NCBI GenBank assembly: GCA_017550035.1
Contig: JAFYLS010000033.1
Coordinates: 1-38,042, forward strand
Source of the DNA: Clostridia bacterium
GTDB lineage: Bacteria; Bacillota; Clostridia; Christensenellales; Aristaeellaceae
Reading direction: 5' to 3'
Length of the DNA stretch: 38,042 nt
The notes beneath the pieces were generated by a model. It made no database searches. It saw only the letters and a program-made list of their open reading frames with translations, and had not been told where the DNA came from. Below are positions 23,710 to 32,076 of the stretch, piece after piece. The translations under genes and the position numbers were made by a program. Every line of letters begins with the position of its first letter. The first letter of the stretch is position 1.

Positions 23710-24891
23710 TTATACGCCGTTTTTGCCTGCCTCCATGGAGAAAAGAGTCATCCAGGCAATGCTGACAGGAAACACATCTGTATCCACCTTAAAATGGCCA
23801 TTATGATGAGCTGCATGGGTGCCCTTCTGTTCATCCGCAATACCCACCTGAACATAGCAGCAGGGAGCAATACGGTTGTATGCGCAGAAATCATCCCCCA
23901 GCATCATGGTGCGCTGTTCCCTGACCATACTTTCGTCTGCCACGCGCAGGGCACATTCCTTTGCCAGTCTGGCGGGAGCAGGATCATTGCGCACCACATC
24001 GTGCCGGTGCACATTGTGCACATAGGCCGTGCATCCATGCCCCATGGCAATCCCTTCTGCAAGGCGGGTCATATTTCGCACGATCATCTTCCGGGTTTCT
24101 TCATCCACCGTGCGGATGGTGCCCTGAAGCACAGCCGTTTCTGCCACAATGTTATACGCCGTTCCTGCATGGAGCGCTCCCACCGTCAGCACCGCAGGTT
24201 CTGTAGGCGGCACATTGCGTGCAACAATGCTCTGCAGCGCCGTTACCAGTTCACTGGCGCACAAAAGCGCATCCGCGCATTTATCCGGCGTAGCGCCGTG
24301 ACCGCCTTTGCCGGTGATGGTGATATCAAATGCGTCCACTGCAGCAGAAACCACGATGGGCGATACCCGCAGCGTACCGCTTTCATAAGGGCTCCACAAA
24401 TGAATCGCAAAGAACACTTCCACATCGTCAATGAACCCGGTATGAATGGCTTCTTCCGCACCGCGGCCAATTTCTTCCGCAGACTGAAAAATGATCTTGA
24501 CTGTACCGCAAAGCGCTTCCCGCTGCTTCTGAAGCAGCAACGCCGTACACAGACCAATGGTCACATGACCGTCATGACCGCAGGCGTGCATAACGCCGTT
24601 AAAGCGGGAAGCATACAGCAGGCCGGTTTCTTCCTGCACAGGCAATGCATCGGTATCGCAACGCAGTCCCACCACGTGTCCGGGATGCGCACCGCGAATC
24701 ACCGCTATGGTCAGGTTATCCGAAGGCGCAAGATATTCTACCCCTGCCTTTTCCAGTTCTTCCCGAATGATACGGTTGGTTTCAAATTCCTCTCCGCTTC
24801 TTTCCGGAATACTGTGCAAAAGCCGGAAAGTTTCCAGCGCATACGGCTGTATGCTTTGACACGCCTGCTTCAATTCCAAATCGCTCCACAT
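23710..24891 (-). CDS. M20-family metallo-amidohydrolase
   Basis: A 393-residue di-metal amidohydrolase of the M20D type (IAA-amino acid/hippurate/N-acyl-amino acid hydrolases). The metal motifs are LRCDTDALPVQE, HACGHDGHV and QSAEEIGRGAEEAI, with a late LGDDFCAYN region. The dimerisation domain has GKGGHGATPDKCADAL. The substrate could be an N-acyl amino acid or an N-acetylated sugar or peptide derivative. ATG 24891 has AGGAG ten bases upstream and lies 14 bases after the nagA stop; the longer frame overlaps nagA. Operon position with nagA and a ROK kinase hints at deacetylation in amino-sugar use, but this is inference. Confidence 0.9.
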   Translation of the reverse strand: MWSDLELKQACQSIQPYALETFRLLHSIPERSGEEFETNRIIREELEKAGVEYLAPSDNLTIAVIRGAHPGHVVGLRCDTDALPVQEETGLLYASRFNGVMHACGHDGHVTIGLCTALLLQKQREALCGTVKIIFQSAEEIGRGAEEAIHTGFIDDVEVFFAIHLWSPYESGTLRVSPIVVSAAVDAFDITITGKGGHGATPDKCADALLCASELVTALQSIVARNVPPTEPAVLTVGALHAGTAYNIVAETAVLQGTIRTVDEETRKMIVRNMTRLAEGIAMGHGCTAYVHNVHRHDVVRNDPAPARLAKECALRVADESMVREQRTMMLGDDFCAYNRIAPCCYVQVGIADEQKGTHAAHHNGHFKVDTDVFPVSIAWMTLFSMEAGKNGV

Positions 24892-24905
24892 AAAGGTTTT
24901 CTCCT

Positions 24906-26033
24906 TCAATTCCGGTTGAGCTTGCCGTCCACCAGCGTAAATGCGCACTGGTAATCCTCGGTCCAGCCGGCCAGATGTGCTTCAAAGCCCGGGGCAATAC
25001 AGCCCAGTTTGTCCAGACCAATACGTTCTGCTGGCGTACGGGAGGCCATACGGAAAGCATGGGCGGAGGGAATGCCCAGATCAATGACGTTTCTCACGCC
25101 CTGATCGGTATACACGCAGGCCCCGGACAAGGTGTTGGTGCCTTCCAGATAGCAGCCGCCGTTCCGCACCTCATAATCCTTTTCCAGCATGTGATAAACG
25201 CCGTCCGGAAGTCCTGCCGTGCCGGAGGAATCGGAAATCAGCATCATTTTTTCCGGGCCCTTCATTTTGTAAATCATCTTCACGGTACCGGGATGCAGAT
25301 GTACAAAATCGCAGATCGCTTCGCAATACACCCGTTCGTCATTCAGCGCTGCCACCACGGCGCCGGGGGCGCGATGGTTGATAGCCGGAGCCGCATTGAA
25401 GGTATGGCACTGGGATGTAACGCCCAGGTCAAAAGCTGCCTGCGCCTCTTCGTACGTCGCACAGGTATGGCCCAACTGCACCTTAAACCCTTTCCCAAGC
25501 AGCGCACGGATCAGTTCGTGCGCACCGTCCACTTCGGCTGCCACCGTCACAAGTTTCACCATATCTTCGTAGGCAGCAAAGCGCGCATCGAAACTCTGCA
25601 CAGAAGGCACCGGCATCTTTTTCGGATCCATGGCGCCGCACTTCTTGGGATTCAGGAAGGGGCCTTCCAGATGCACGCCGCGGATGCGGGCGCCGCCCGC
25701 TTCTCCGTTTTTCTGGCGTTCCATGGTTTTGCGGCAAAGGGACAGAATGCCGTCATAATCCGCATAGGAACCTGTACCCAGCAAAATATCCGTTACCCCG
25801 TGGCGGAGCATATCGTCCAGATACTTCTGCTGCATTTCTTCTCTCAGGTCGGTCACATAGTAGCCCATACCGCCGTGCGTATGCACATCAAAAAGGCCGG
25901 GAGTCAGCATGTGGCATACCACATCCCCTGCTTTTCCGCTTTCTACAGACACGATCACATCATTTTCCACTGTAATAACCTGATTGGCAGCCCAACCATG
26001 AGGCAAAAGTACCTTTTGTGCCAGAATCTTCAT
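24906..26033 (-). CDS. nagA: N-acetylglucosamine-6-phosphate deacetylase
   Basis: A 375-residue amidohydrolase-superfamily enzyme that converts GlcNAc-6-phosphate to glucosamine-6-phosphate and acetate. Signatures are LTPGLFDVHTHGG with the HxH pair, HLEGPF (catalytic metal Glu), QLGHT, SQCHTFNA and LISDSSGTAGLPDG (catalytic Asp). The C-terminal beta sandwich closes with PGFEAHLAGWTEDY. ATG 26033 has GGAGG eight bases upstream, at the end of the ROK gene, with only three bases between the genes. nagB is not in the window. Confidence 0.95.
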   Translation of the reverse strand: MKILAQKVLLPHGWAANQVITVENDVIVSVESGKAGDVVCHMLTPGLFDVHTHGGMGYYVTDLREEMQQKYLDDMLRHGVTDILLGTGSYADYDGILSLCRKTMERQKNGEAGGARIRGVHLEGPFLNPKKCGAMDPKKMPVPSVQSFDARFAAYEDMVKLVTVAAEVDGAHELIRALLGKGFKVQLGHTCATYEEAQAAFDLGVTSQCHTFNAAPAINHRAPGAVVAALNDERVYCEAICDFVHLHPGTVKMIYKMKGPEKMMLISDSSGTAGLPDGVYHMLEKDYEVRNGGCYLEGTNTLSGACVYTDQGVRNVIDLGIPSAHAFRMASRTPAERIGLDKLGCIAPGFEAHLAGWTEDYQCAFTLVDGKLNRN

Positions 26034-26036
26034 CGT

Positions 26037-26909
26037 TTATTCCTCCGTAAAATGGTATTTCGCCAGCATGGCTGCGCCCAGCATGCCCGCGCTGTTGAGA
26101 TGTTTCGCCAAACGGAACTGGCCTTTAAAGAAATCCTTGCGGCCCGACATCTGCTCATCAAAAGCCCGCTCAACACCGCGCAGCAGCACCTCGCCCGCTG
26201 CACTGACGCCGCCGCCGATGGCAATGACGTCCGGATTGAATATGCTTACGATACTCACCATACCGATGCCCAGTTCGTGATAATACTTTTCCAGCACAGA
26301 TTGCAGATGCACATTTCCCTTCTTGGCGCCGTCAAATACTTCACGGGCCGTCAAACCGTCTGCCATGCGGGAAAGGGCAGATGCAGAGGCGTACCGCTCA
26401 AAACACCCGCGCCGCTTGCAGGGACAAACTTCGCCGTCTCCGTGTATGACCATATGCCCAAATTCCGCGCCCACGTTATTGGAAGCGCGCCAGGGACTTC
26501 CGTTGATCAAAATAGCGCCGCCAATCCCCGTACCGATGGTAAGGTATATACCGTTTTTCACACCCTGCAAAGCGCCGTCAAACACTTCTGCCATCATGGC
26601 GCACTGCGCATCATTATCCACCCATACAGGAAGCCCTGATTTTTCTTCCAGATATTTACGGAATGGTACACCCCACCATTTGAGATTGCTGGCATATACC
26701 AGTTCGGTATCCAGATGCACCGAACCTGCCGTCCCCACACCGATAGCGCGCACATTCATATCGCGCACACACAGTGCAATTTCTTCTGCCAGTTTTTCCG
26801 CATCACCCGGAAAGCTGGGAAAAGTGACTGTTTCCAAAAGTCCCGTTTCGCTGTCCACCAGGCCGATTTTGATGTTCGTACCGCCAATATCCACGCCGGC
26901 ATACCGCAT
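26037..26909 (-). CDS. ROK-family sugar kinase
   Basis: A 290-residue sugar kinase. The N-terminal ATP motif is VDIGGTNIKIGL. WVDNDAQCAMMAE holds the catalytic Asp, and GTGIGGAILINGSPWR, then AEFGHMVIHGDG, follow. The zinc motif is CPCKRRGCFERYAS. ROK kinases include glucokinase, NagK and N-acetylmannosamine kinase. Since nagA lies next, phosphorylation of GlcNAc or ManNAc is a reasonable guess. I chose ATG 26909, with GGAGG eight bases upstream, over the ATG six codons earlier. It is the first gene of the ROK-nagA-M20 operon. Confidence 0.9.
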   Translation of the reverse strand: MRYAGVDIGGTNIKIGLVDSETGLLETVTFPSFPGDAEKLAEEIALCVRDMNVRAIGVGTAGSVHLDTELVYASNLKWWGVPFRKYLEEKSGLPVWVDNDAQCAMMAEVFDGALQGVKNGIYLTIGTGIGGAILINGSPWRASNNVGAEFGHMVIHGDGEVCPCKRRGCFERYASASALSRMADGLTAREVFDGAKKGNVHLQSVLEKYYHELGIGMVSIVSIFNPDVIAIGGGVSAAGEVLLRGVERAFDEQMSGRKDFFKGQFRLAKHLNSAGMLGAAMLAKYHFTEE

Positions 26910-26952
26910 ACAGGCATCCTCCGTCATGTTGTTTACTGTTTTTGCTTCTTCT

Positions 26953-26982
26953 ATTATAGCATCCTTTCCCCGTTTCTGACAA
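26953..26982 (-). promoter_or_regulatory. Promoter of the ROK-nagA-M20 operon
   Basis: The minus strand has TTGTCA (26982-26977), 18 bases, then TATAAT (26958-26953) preceded by TGC (extended -10). It begins directly after the terminator of the upstream gene. Confidence 0.75.
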
Positions 26983-26983
26983 G

Positions 26984-27009
26984 CAAAATGCCCGTTCCGA
27001 AGAACGGGC
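26984..27009 (-). terminator. Terminator of the rbgA-to-glycosyltransferase operon
   Basis: The minus strand has GCCCGTTC (27009-27002), a TTCG tetraloop and GAACGGGC (26997-26990), followed by ATTTTGC. The stem is very stable; the T-tract is short. Confidence 0.8.
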
Positions 27010-27015
27010 AGAATT

Positions 27016-30000
27016 TCAATAGTAGATCCATCCGGGGAACCACTTCATGGCTTCCAGCCAGCTTTGAGATACCATCACGCCGCTGATGTAGGGGAAGAAT
27101 GCAATGAACAGCGCCAGTGCAGATATCACCTGAACGGCTGCCAGCCATTTGCCAAGGCCTTTTTTCTTCTCCTCCAGCCACGCAAGCACATACACATCAG
27201 CCAGAATCACAAAGGGCACTGCGGTAAAGTAATGGTAAATATACGTTCCGCGGGGCACCAGCATCCAGGGCAGGTATTGAGCAAAGAAGCTGAGCAAAAT
27301 CACAGCAAGACGCGGTTCCCACTTTGCCGCATGCAGGGATACAGAGCCGTCTTTACGCATGTGACGCACACACCAGAATGCCATCAAACTGACCAGCGCC
27401 GCAGCGCCAGCCCACCACACAGCCGGGTTGCCAAAGGCCATAATGGTCATCTCCATTCCCTGCGGGTCGTAGGGCGAGGAGAAATAGAACATGGGCTTGA
27501 TTGCCAGCGGCCACTGGTACCAGGGTGAGTAGAAATAGTGGTCCATTCCCAAACCCGGCTGTCCGTGATACCACAGCATTCTTTCACATTCTGCAATGAT
27601 TTTCTTCACCGTCACACCGCCGGAATGGGCAAAGTGCGGGATGTAGGACAACGCATAAATCGCCAGCGGCACCGCCACAAAGAACACAAAGCAGCTGAGC
27701 ACGTTGCAAAGAATCATGCGGTATCCGTTTTTTGCAACTGCCTTTTCCTCCGCGATCAGAGCGGAAGCAGGCAGTTTCTTCACGCGGTATACATACATTC
27801 CTCTGCGCCACACGCTCCAGAAGAACAGCAGCGCAAGACCTACGCCCGCATAGCAGCCCGTCCACTTGCTGGCCACCGCCAGTCCCATGAACAAACCGGA
27901 AAGCGCCAGCGGCACAAAGGTTTTCCAATATTTTACGCGCCAGAAATCCAGCGCCAGATACCGCACCATGAAATACACAGACCAGATGATAAAGCACACC
28001 ACAAAGGAATCAATCGTGGCAATACGGGTCTGGGTAAAATGCATGAAATCCAGCGTCATCAGCGTCATGGAAGCGAAGGCAAAAGCACGCTTCCTGAACA
28101 GCGCTTTACCCAGGAGGTACATGCCCGGCAGCATCAGCACACCCATCAGCGCGCCTGCAAAGCGCCAGCCAAAGGGCGTCATGCCAAAGGCTGCCACAGC
28201 CCAGCTCATCAGCACCTTGCCAAGGGGCGGATGGGTCCACTCATAAGTCACCAGCCCGTGCAGGTGTTCATAAGCCGTACGGGCATGATAAATCTCATCA
28301 AAGTAAGTGCTGTTCTTCCAGGAAGGTTCACCCTCCAGAGTATCCTGTTCGTTCACCAGTTTTTCTGCGTCTTCATTGCCGTCCAGCACAGTGATGGGCA
28401 GCTGATTGCCGTCCCAGTCCCGGGCGATAACTTCAAAAAGCGTCAGTCCCACCGTCACTGGCCTAATACGCACATAGCGCCCGTAGAAATCCACCGGAGT
28501 GTTATTGTAGTGAGTGGACTGCGTCCCTTCGCCGTAATGTTCGGTAATGTATTTCCACTTGAAGCAGTCTCCGCTGTCATCCATGATGGCATTGCGGGGC
28601 ATTTCCCACACCATGCCGTCACGGCTGACTTCCACGGTATACAGCGTATCGGCATAGTGAATGCCGCCGTAAACCAGCAGACGGAATTCGGTTTCCATGC
28701 CAAGGTCCAAGGTCACCTGTTCTTCATTATCGGTAAATACATAGCCGTCCTGCGGCGCCTTCATGGAACCCAGATTGGTAAAGGTGAGCACTGCAAACAG
28801 CAATGTCGTGACACCCATGATCAAATAGTCTTTACCGTCCATTTTCCGCACAGGGGGCAGGCAGCCTTTTTCATAGCAACCGCTGCGCTTCTCCTGCACG
28901 CAGGGGGCTGCGTTTTTCTCTGCGCCGGGTTTCATTTCCCGAGGCACAAAATCCTTCCTGCACAAATCAAACGACAGGTATACGCTGCCCATGGCAGCCA
29001 GCAGACTCATGCCGGCAGAAAGATATTCCAGCACGCTCATGTCACTGTCGATGCCGAAATAAGGTGCAGAAAGATGCCCGCCTGCGCCGCCGATACGCAT
29101 ATTGCGATCCAACACAGCACCCACATTGAACAGGCACATCACAGAAATCAGCGCCATCAGCCACAGAATGCGCTTATCTTTTTCCAGCGTATATGCCAGC
29201 AGCAAAAATGCAACCGCAGGCACAAGGTAGCGTTCATGCATCATGGTGCCCAGTGTAAACAGCACCGTCAGCAGAGCCGCACCCAGGAAGGGCAAATGGC
29301 GTACATTCCCAGCACGCACATACAAAAGCAAAATCATCACGATGGAAAGCGCCATCAGCACCGTCCCCACATGGGCCCAGGTCATAACGCCCAGAGTACT
29401 GAGCACACCAAACAGTCCCACTGTCAGCACAGCCAGTGCACACACTGCCGCCTTCATCCATACAGGCTGCTTTTTCGCGAAGACAAAAACAGACGCAGGC
29501 ATACACAATACCAATATGCCGCACAGCGCTGCCAGGAAACTGGCTTTATTCTGTACATCCACCCAGTTAAGGCCGAAAAGGAAGTACAAATTGCAGCTGT
29601 TCACCGTAGCCTGAGAATAATGGCTCATGGTGCGCTGATAAAGCTGGAACACCCAGCCAATACCGCCCTGACGCAGGGAGAAAGGCACCACCACCAGTGC
29701 CATCAAAAGCACCATGAAAGCCATTCCCTGGCCAAACTGCATCCACAGCCCGTTTACTTTTTCTCTGTCACGGTCCCGATATGCCTGCACAAAAGCCATC
29801 ACCAGCGCAATCAGCCCCAGCGGACCAAACATGAGCGCCTGCGGCTTGAAAAGCACAGCCGCACCATATGCAGGCAGCGCAAATCGCCACTTTCCATCCA
29901 GTGCAAAATAAATCACCAGCAGGAGCAGCAGCACCATCACACTGTCCACCTGACCCCAGGCAGCGCCGGCAGTCAGCATCAGGGGATTGAAAAGCGCAAG

Positions 30001-31098
30001 CAGCGCCGCCAAAAGAGCCGTCCGATCGCTTTCCGTATACTTTTTTGCCATACGGAACAGGAACAGGGCAATCAGCATATCGCACACAATCACCGGCATC
30101 TTGACCAGCAAAATGCTCATGCCGCCAAACCAGTTTCCCACAATGCCCAGTGCCCACAGCATCAGCAGCGCGCCGGGAGGATAGTCGCAAAAACCGCCGT
30201 CCACATAAAAGCCCCAGGGCTTTTTTACCGTCATCTGCTGCGCCCAGACCATAAAGTCGTTGGTATCCACATCATAGCCCCGCACCAGCATCGCCAGCGC
30301 AATGCGCAGTGCCAGTGCCAGAAAAAACAGAATGCCCAAAAGGCCGTATGTCTTGCGGGAATTGCCGGAAAAGCCGTGTTCCCTGCGCATGGTCTGCGCA
30401 GCAAAATAACACACCATCAGGTAGCAAATCCCGGCAAAAGCCAGCGAAAGATTGGCAGGTTTCCCGTTTTCGTTGGTTTCAGAAGAATCATTTTTGTTCC
30501 GTACGGCATACAGTACCTTTTCCGCATAGCCGTCCGGCACGCTGTCCACACGGGTCAGCGTCACATCGTCAAACCAGGCTTCGCCAATGCTTTCGCCGCT
30601 GTAGCCGCCAAGACGCACAAACACCTTCAGCGTGGTCTGGTCTTCGCCCGTTCTGCCATACAGGGACACTTCCTGCCATTCATCCCCGGACAGAAAAACC
30701 TGGTCCGAATATACATACACGCCGTCTACCGACAAATTGGCGCCCCAGCCCATCTCCGCATCGGCACGGATATAGCCATGGAGGTGGTAGAGTGTATCCG
30801 TCTCCACTTCCACTTCTTGCCAGAAGCGAGCATCGTTCAGATAATGGTTGCGGATGTACAGGGCGTGACTGCCGTTTCTGCCCTCGCCGGGGCGTTCCTC
30901 AAAATCCGTATAGCCCGTGGTGACCACATAGGCATCCCTGTTCCATTCCTCGCTGCCCTGTTCAAAACCGCTGTTGGCCAGGAGATTTTCGTAATTTCCC
31001 TGATTGCCTGCACCGCCTGAACTGCACAGCACAAAAATGCCTGCTGCCAGCAGCACGGCAATCAGAATCATAACGACTGTCTTCCGGGTAATCTTCAT
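27016..31098 (-). CDS. Giant membrane protein with two fused GT-C glycosyltransferase modules
   Basis: A 1360-residue protein. Residues 8-28 form a membrane anchor. Residues 35-185 look like a beta-sandwich carbohydrate-binding module (ANSGFEQGSEEW at 41-52, AWFDDVTLTRV at 174-184). The first GT-C module (about 215-715) has DVDTND (276-281), CDYPPGALL (304-312) and HERYL (621-625), as in polyprenol-phosphate-sugar transferases. A second module starts near 757. It carries an extracytoplasmic F5/8-C-like insert (about 785-895) and then PMT (GT39) signatures: FDEIYHARTAYE (933-944), THPPLGK (955-961) and RIATIDSF (1025-1032). The C-terminal PMT four-helix region follows. It probably glycosylates secreted proteins or wall polymers from lipid-linked sugars. 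ATG 31098 has AAGGAG upstream and follows yraN by 10 bases. Confidence 0.87.
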   Translation of the reverse strand: MKITRKTVVMILIAVLLAAGIFVLCSSGGAGNQGNYENLLANSGFEQGSEEWNRDAYVVTTGYTDFEERPGEGRNGSHALYIRNHYLNDARFWQEVEVETDTLYHLHGYIRADAEMGWGANLSVDGVYVYSDQVFLSGDEWQEVSLYGRTGEDQTTLKVFVRLGGYSGESIGEAWFDDVTLTRVDSVPDGYAEKVLYAVRNKNDSSETNENGKPANLSLAFAGICYLMVCYFAAQTMRREHGFSGNSRKTYGLLGILFFLALALRIALAMLVRGYDVDTNDFMVWAQQMTVKKPWGFYVDGGFCDYPPGALLMLWALGIVGNWFGGMSILLVKMPVIVCDMLIALFLFRMAKKYTESDRTALLAALLALFNPLMLTAGAAWGQVDSVMVLLLLLVIYFALDGKWRFALPAYGAAVLFKPQALMFGPLGLIALVMAFVQAYRDRDREKVNGLWMQFGQGMAFMVLLMALVVVPFSLRQGGIGWVFQLYQRTMSHYSQATVNSCNLYFLFGLNWVDVQNKASFLAALCGILVLCMPASVFVFAKKQPVWMKAAVCALAVLTVGLFGVLSTLGVMTWAHVGTVLMALSIVMILLLYVRAGNVRHLPFLGAALLTVLFTLGTMMHERYLVPAVAFLLLAYTLEKDKRILWLMALISVMCLFNVGAVLDRNMRIGGAGGHLSAPYFGIDSDMSVLEYLSAGMSLLAAMGSVYLSFDLCRKDFVPREMKPGAEKNAAPCVQEKRSGCYEKGCLPPVRKMDGKDYLIMGVTTLLFAVLTFTNLGSMKAPQDGYVFTDNEEQVTLDLGMETEFRLLVYGGIHYADTLYTVEVSRDGMVWEMPRNAIMDDSGDCFKWKYITEHYGEGTQSTHYNNTPVDFYGRYVRIRPVTVGLTLFEVIARDWDGNQLPITVLDGNEDAEKLVNEQDTLEGEPSWKNSTYFDEIYHARTAYEHLHGLVTYEWTHPPLGKVLMSWAVAAFGMTPFGWRFAGALMGVLMLPGMYLLGKALFRKRAFAFASMTLMTLDFMHFTQTRIATIDSFVVCFIIWSVYFMVRYLALDFWRVKYWKTFVPLALSGLFMGLAVASKWTGCYAGVGLALLFFWSVWRRGMYVYRVKKLPASALIAEEKAVAKNGYRMILCNVLSCFVFFVAVPLAIYALSYIPHFAHSGGVTVKKIIAECERMLWYHGQPGLGMDHYFYSPWYQWPLAIKPMFYFSSPYDPQGMEMTIMAFGNPAVWWAGAAALVSLMAFWCVRHMRKDGSVSLHAAKWEPRLAVILLSFFAQYLPWMLVPRGTYIYHYFTAVPFVILADVYVLAWLEEKKKGLGKWLAAVQVISALALFIAFFPYISGVMVSQSWLEAMKWFPGWIYY

Positions 31099-31108
31099 AC
31101 AGATCTCC

Positions 31109-31459
31109 TTAAAATGCATTCAGGATATGCCGCATACCGGCATGGGTGATTTCCACCACATCAAAGCGGACAGCTATGTCCTCCCGCTTTTTCCGGCACA
31201 GCAGAAAATGCCTGGCAGCCTTGCGAATCCGGCGCTGTTTTTCAGCATTCACGGCACGCATACCATCGCCGATTTGTCCGTTCGCACGGAGTTTCACTTC
31301 TACAAAAACCAGCACACCCCGATCTTCCATGATCAGGTCCACTTCCCCGCCGGCACCGCGGTAGCGCCAGGCACACAGCTTCATCCCTGCTTTTTTAAGC
31401 ATGTGCATGGCGCGAAATTCGCCCATCAGCCCGGCGTGTACATTGTCCCGTCCGTTCAT
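31109..31459 (-). CDS. UPF0102 protein YraN, endonuclease-like
   Basis: A 116-residue protein with a restriction-endonuclease-like fold. GEFRAMHMLKKAG, then WRYRGAGGEVDLIMED and VLVFVEVKLR, give the PD-(D/E)xK-type core (E, D, E-x-K). The family function is poorly defined; association with recombination or Holliday junction processing has been suggested. Its ATG overlaps the rnhB TGA as ATGA. The rnhB-yraN pair is widely conserved. The large glycosyltransferase gene follows where comM is common in other Bacillota. Confidence 0.93.
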   Translation of the reverse strand: MNGRDNVHAGLMGEFRAMHMLKKAGMKLCAWRYRGAGGEVDLIMEDRGVLVFVEVKLRANGQIGDGMRAVNAEKQRRIRKAARHFLLCRKKREDIAVRFDVVEITHAGMRHILNAF

Positions 31460-32076
31460 ACGTTTACAAAGTTACGGATAAAGCTGCGCCGGTGCGCAGG
31501 ACAGGGGCCCAGTTCTTTCAGCGCACGGATATGCTCGGGGGTACCGTATCCCTTGTGCTTTGCAAAGTTATAGCCGGGATACAGTTTGTCCAGTTCTTCC
31601 ATCTGCCGGTCTCGCGTCACCTTGGCAATGATGGATGCCGCTGCAATAGAATAGCACAGCGCATCGCCGTGAATAATTCCCCGTTCTTCTCCGGGCAATC
31701 CCAGTTTTTCCACTGCATCAATGAGAAATACATCGGCGCCCGCATTCACAGCCGCACGGCGCATGGCATTTTTCGTTGCGTTCAGGATATTGATTTCGTC
31801 AATTTCTTCGGGCGTAGCTTCTCCCACGCCTACATACAAGGCCGTCTGCACGATCTGCTCGTACACCTTTTCACGGCGCATGGCGGAAAGCTTCTTGCTG
31901 TCATCCACCCATTCCAGAAGCGGTTCTTTAGGCATGATCACACAGCCAGCCACCACATTACCGGCCAGAGGACCGCGTCCAGCTTCATCCATACCGGCAA
32001 ATACGATGCCCTTTTCCCACATGGGGCCGTCGATTTCAATCAATTGCTGCAAACGCGCCTGACGGTCAATCTTCAT
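31456..32076 (-). CDS. rnhB: Ribonuclease HII
   Basis: A 206-residue type 2 RNase H that removes ribonucleotides from DNA and RNA primers. The active site starts with GMDEAGRGPLAG (D30, E31). VDDSKKLS, YPGYNFAKHKGYGT, and FLIDAVEKL with further acidic ligands are present. HRRSFIRNF closes the C-terminus. I prefer ATG 32076, which overlaps the end of rbgA by 11 bases; ATG 32085, three codons upstream, has no spacing to a ribosome binding site. The order rbgA-rnhB-yraN is the conserved one in Bacillota. Confidence 0.95.
   Translation of the reverse strand: MKIDRQARLQQLIEIDGPMWEKGIVFAGMDEAGRGPLAGNVVAGCVIMPKEPLLEWVDDSKKLSAMRREKVYEQIVQTALYVGVGEATPEEIDEINILNATKNAMRRAAVNAGADVFLIDAVEKLGLPGEERGIIHGDALCYSIAAASIIAKVTRDRQMEELDKLYPGYNFAKHKGYGTPEHIRALKELGPCPAHRRSFIRNFVNV

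Noticed and set aside
27538..31020. A 1160-codon plus-strand open frame opposite the glycosyltransferase gene
   Set aside because: It is antisense to a gene with clear domain motifs, is rich in His, Gln and Arg as expected for a shadow frame, and has no ribosome binding site.
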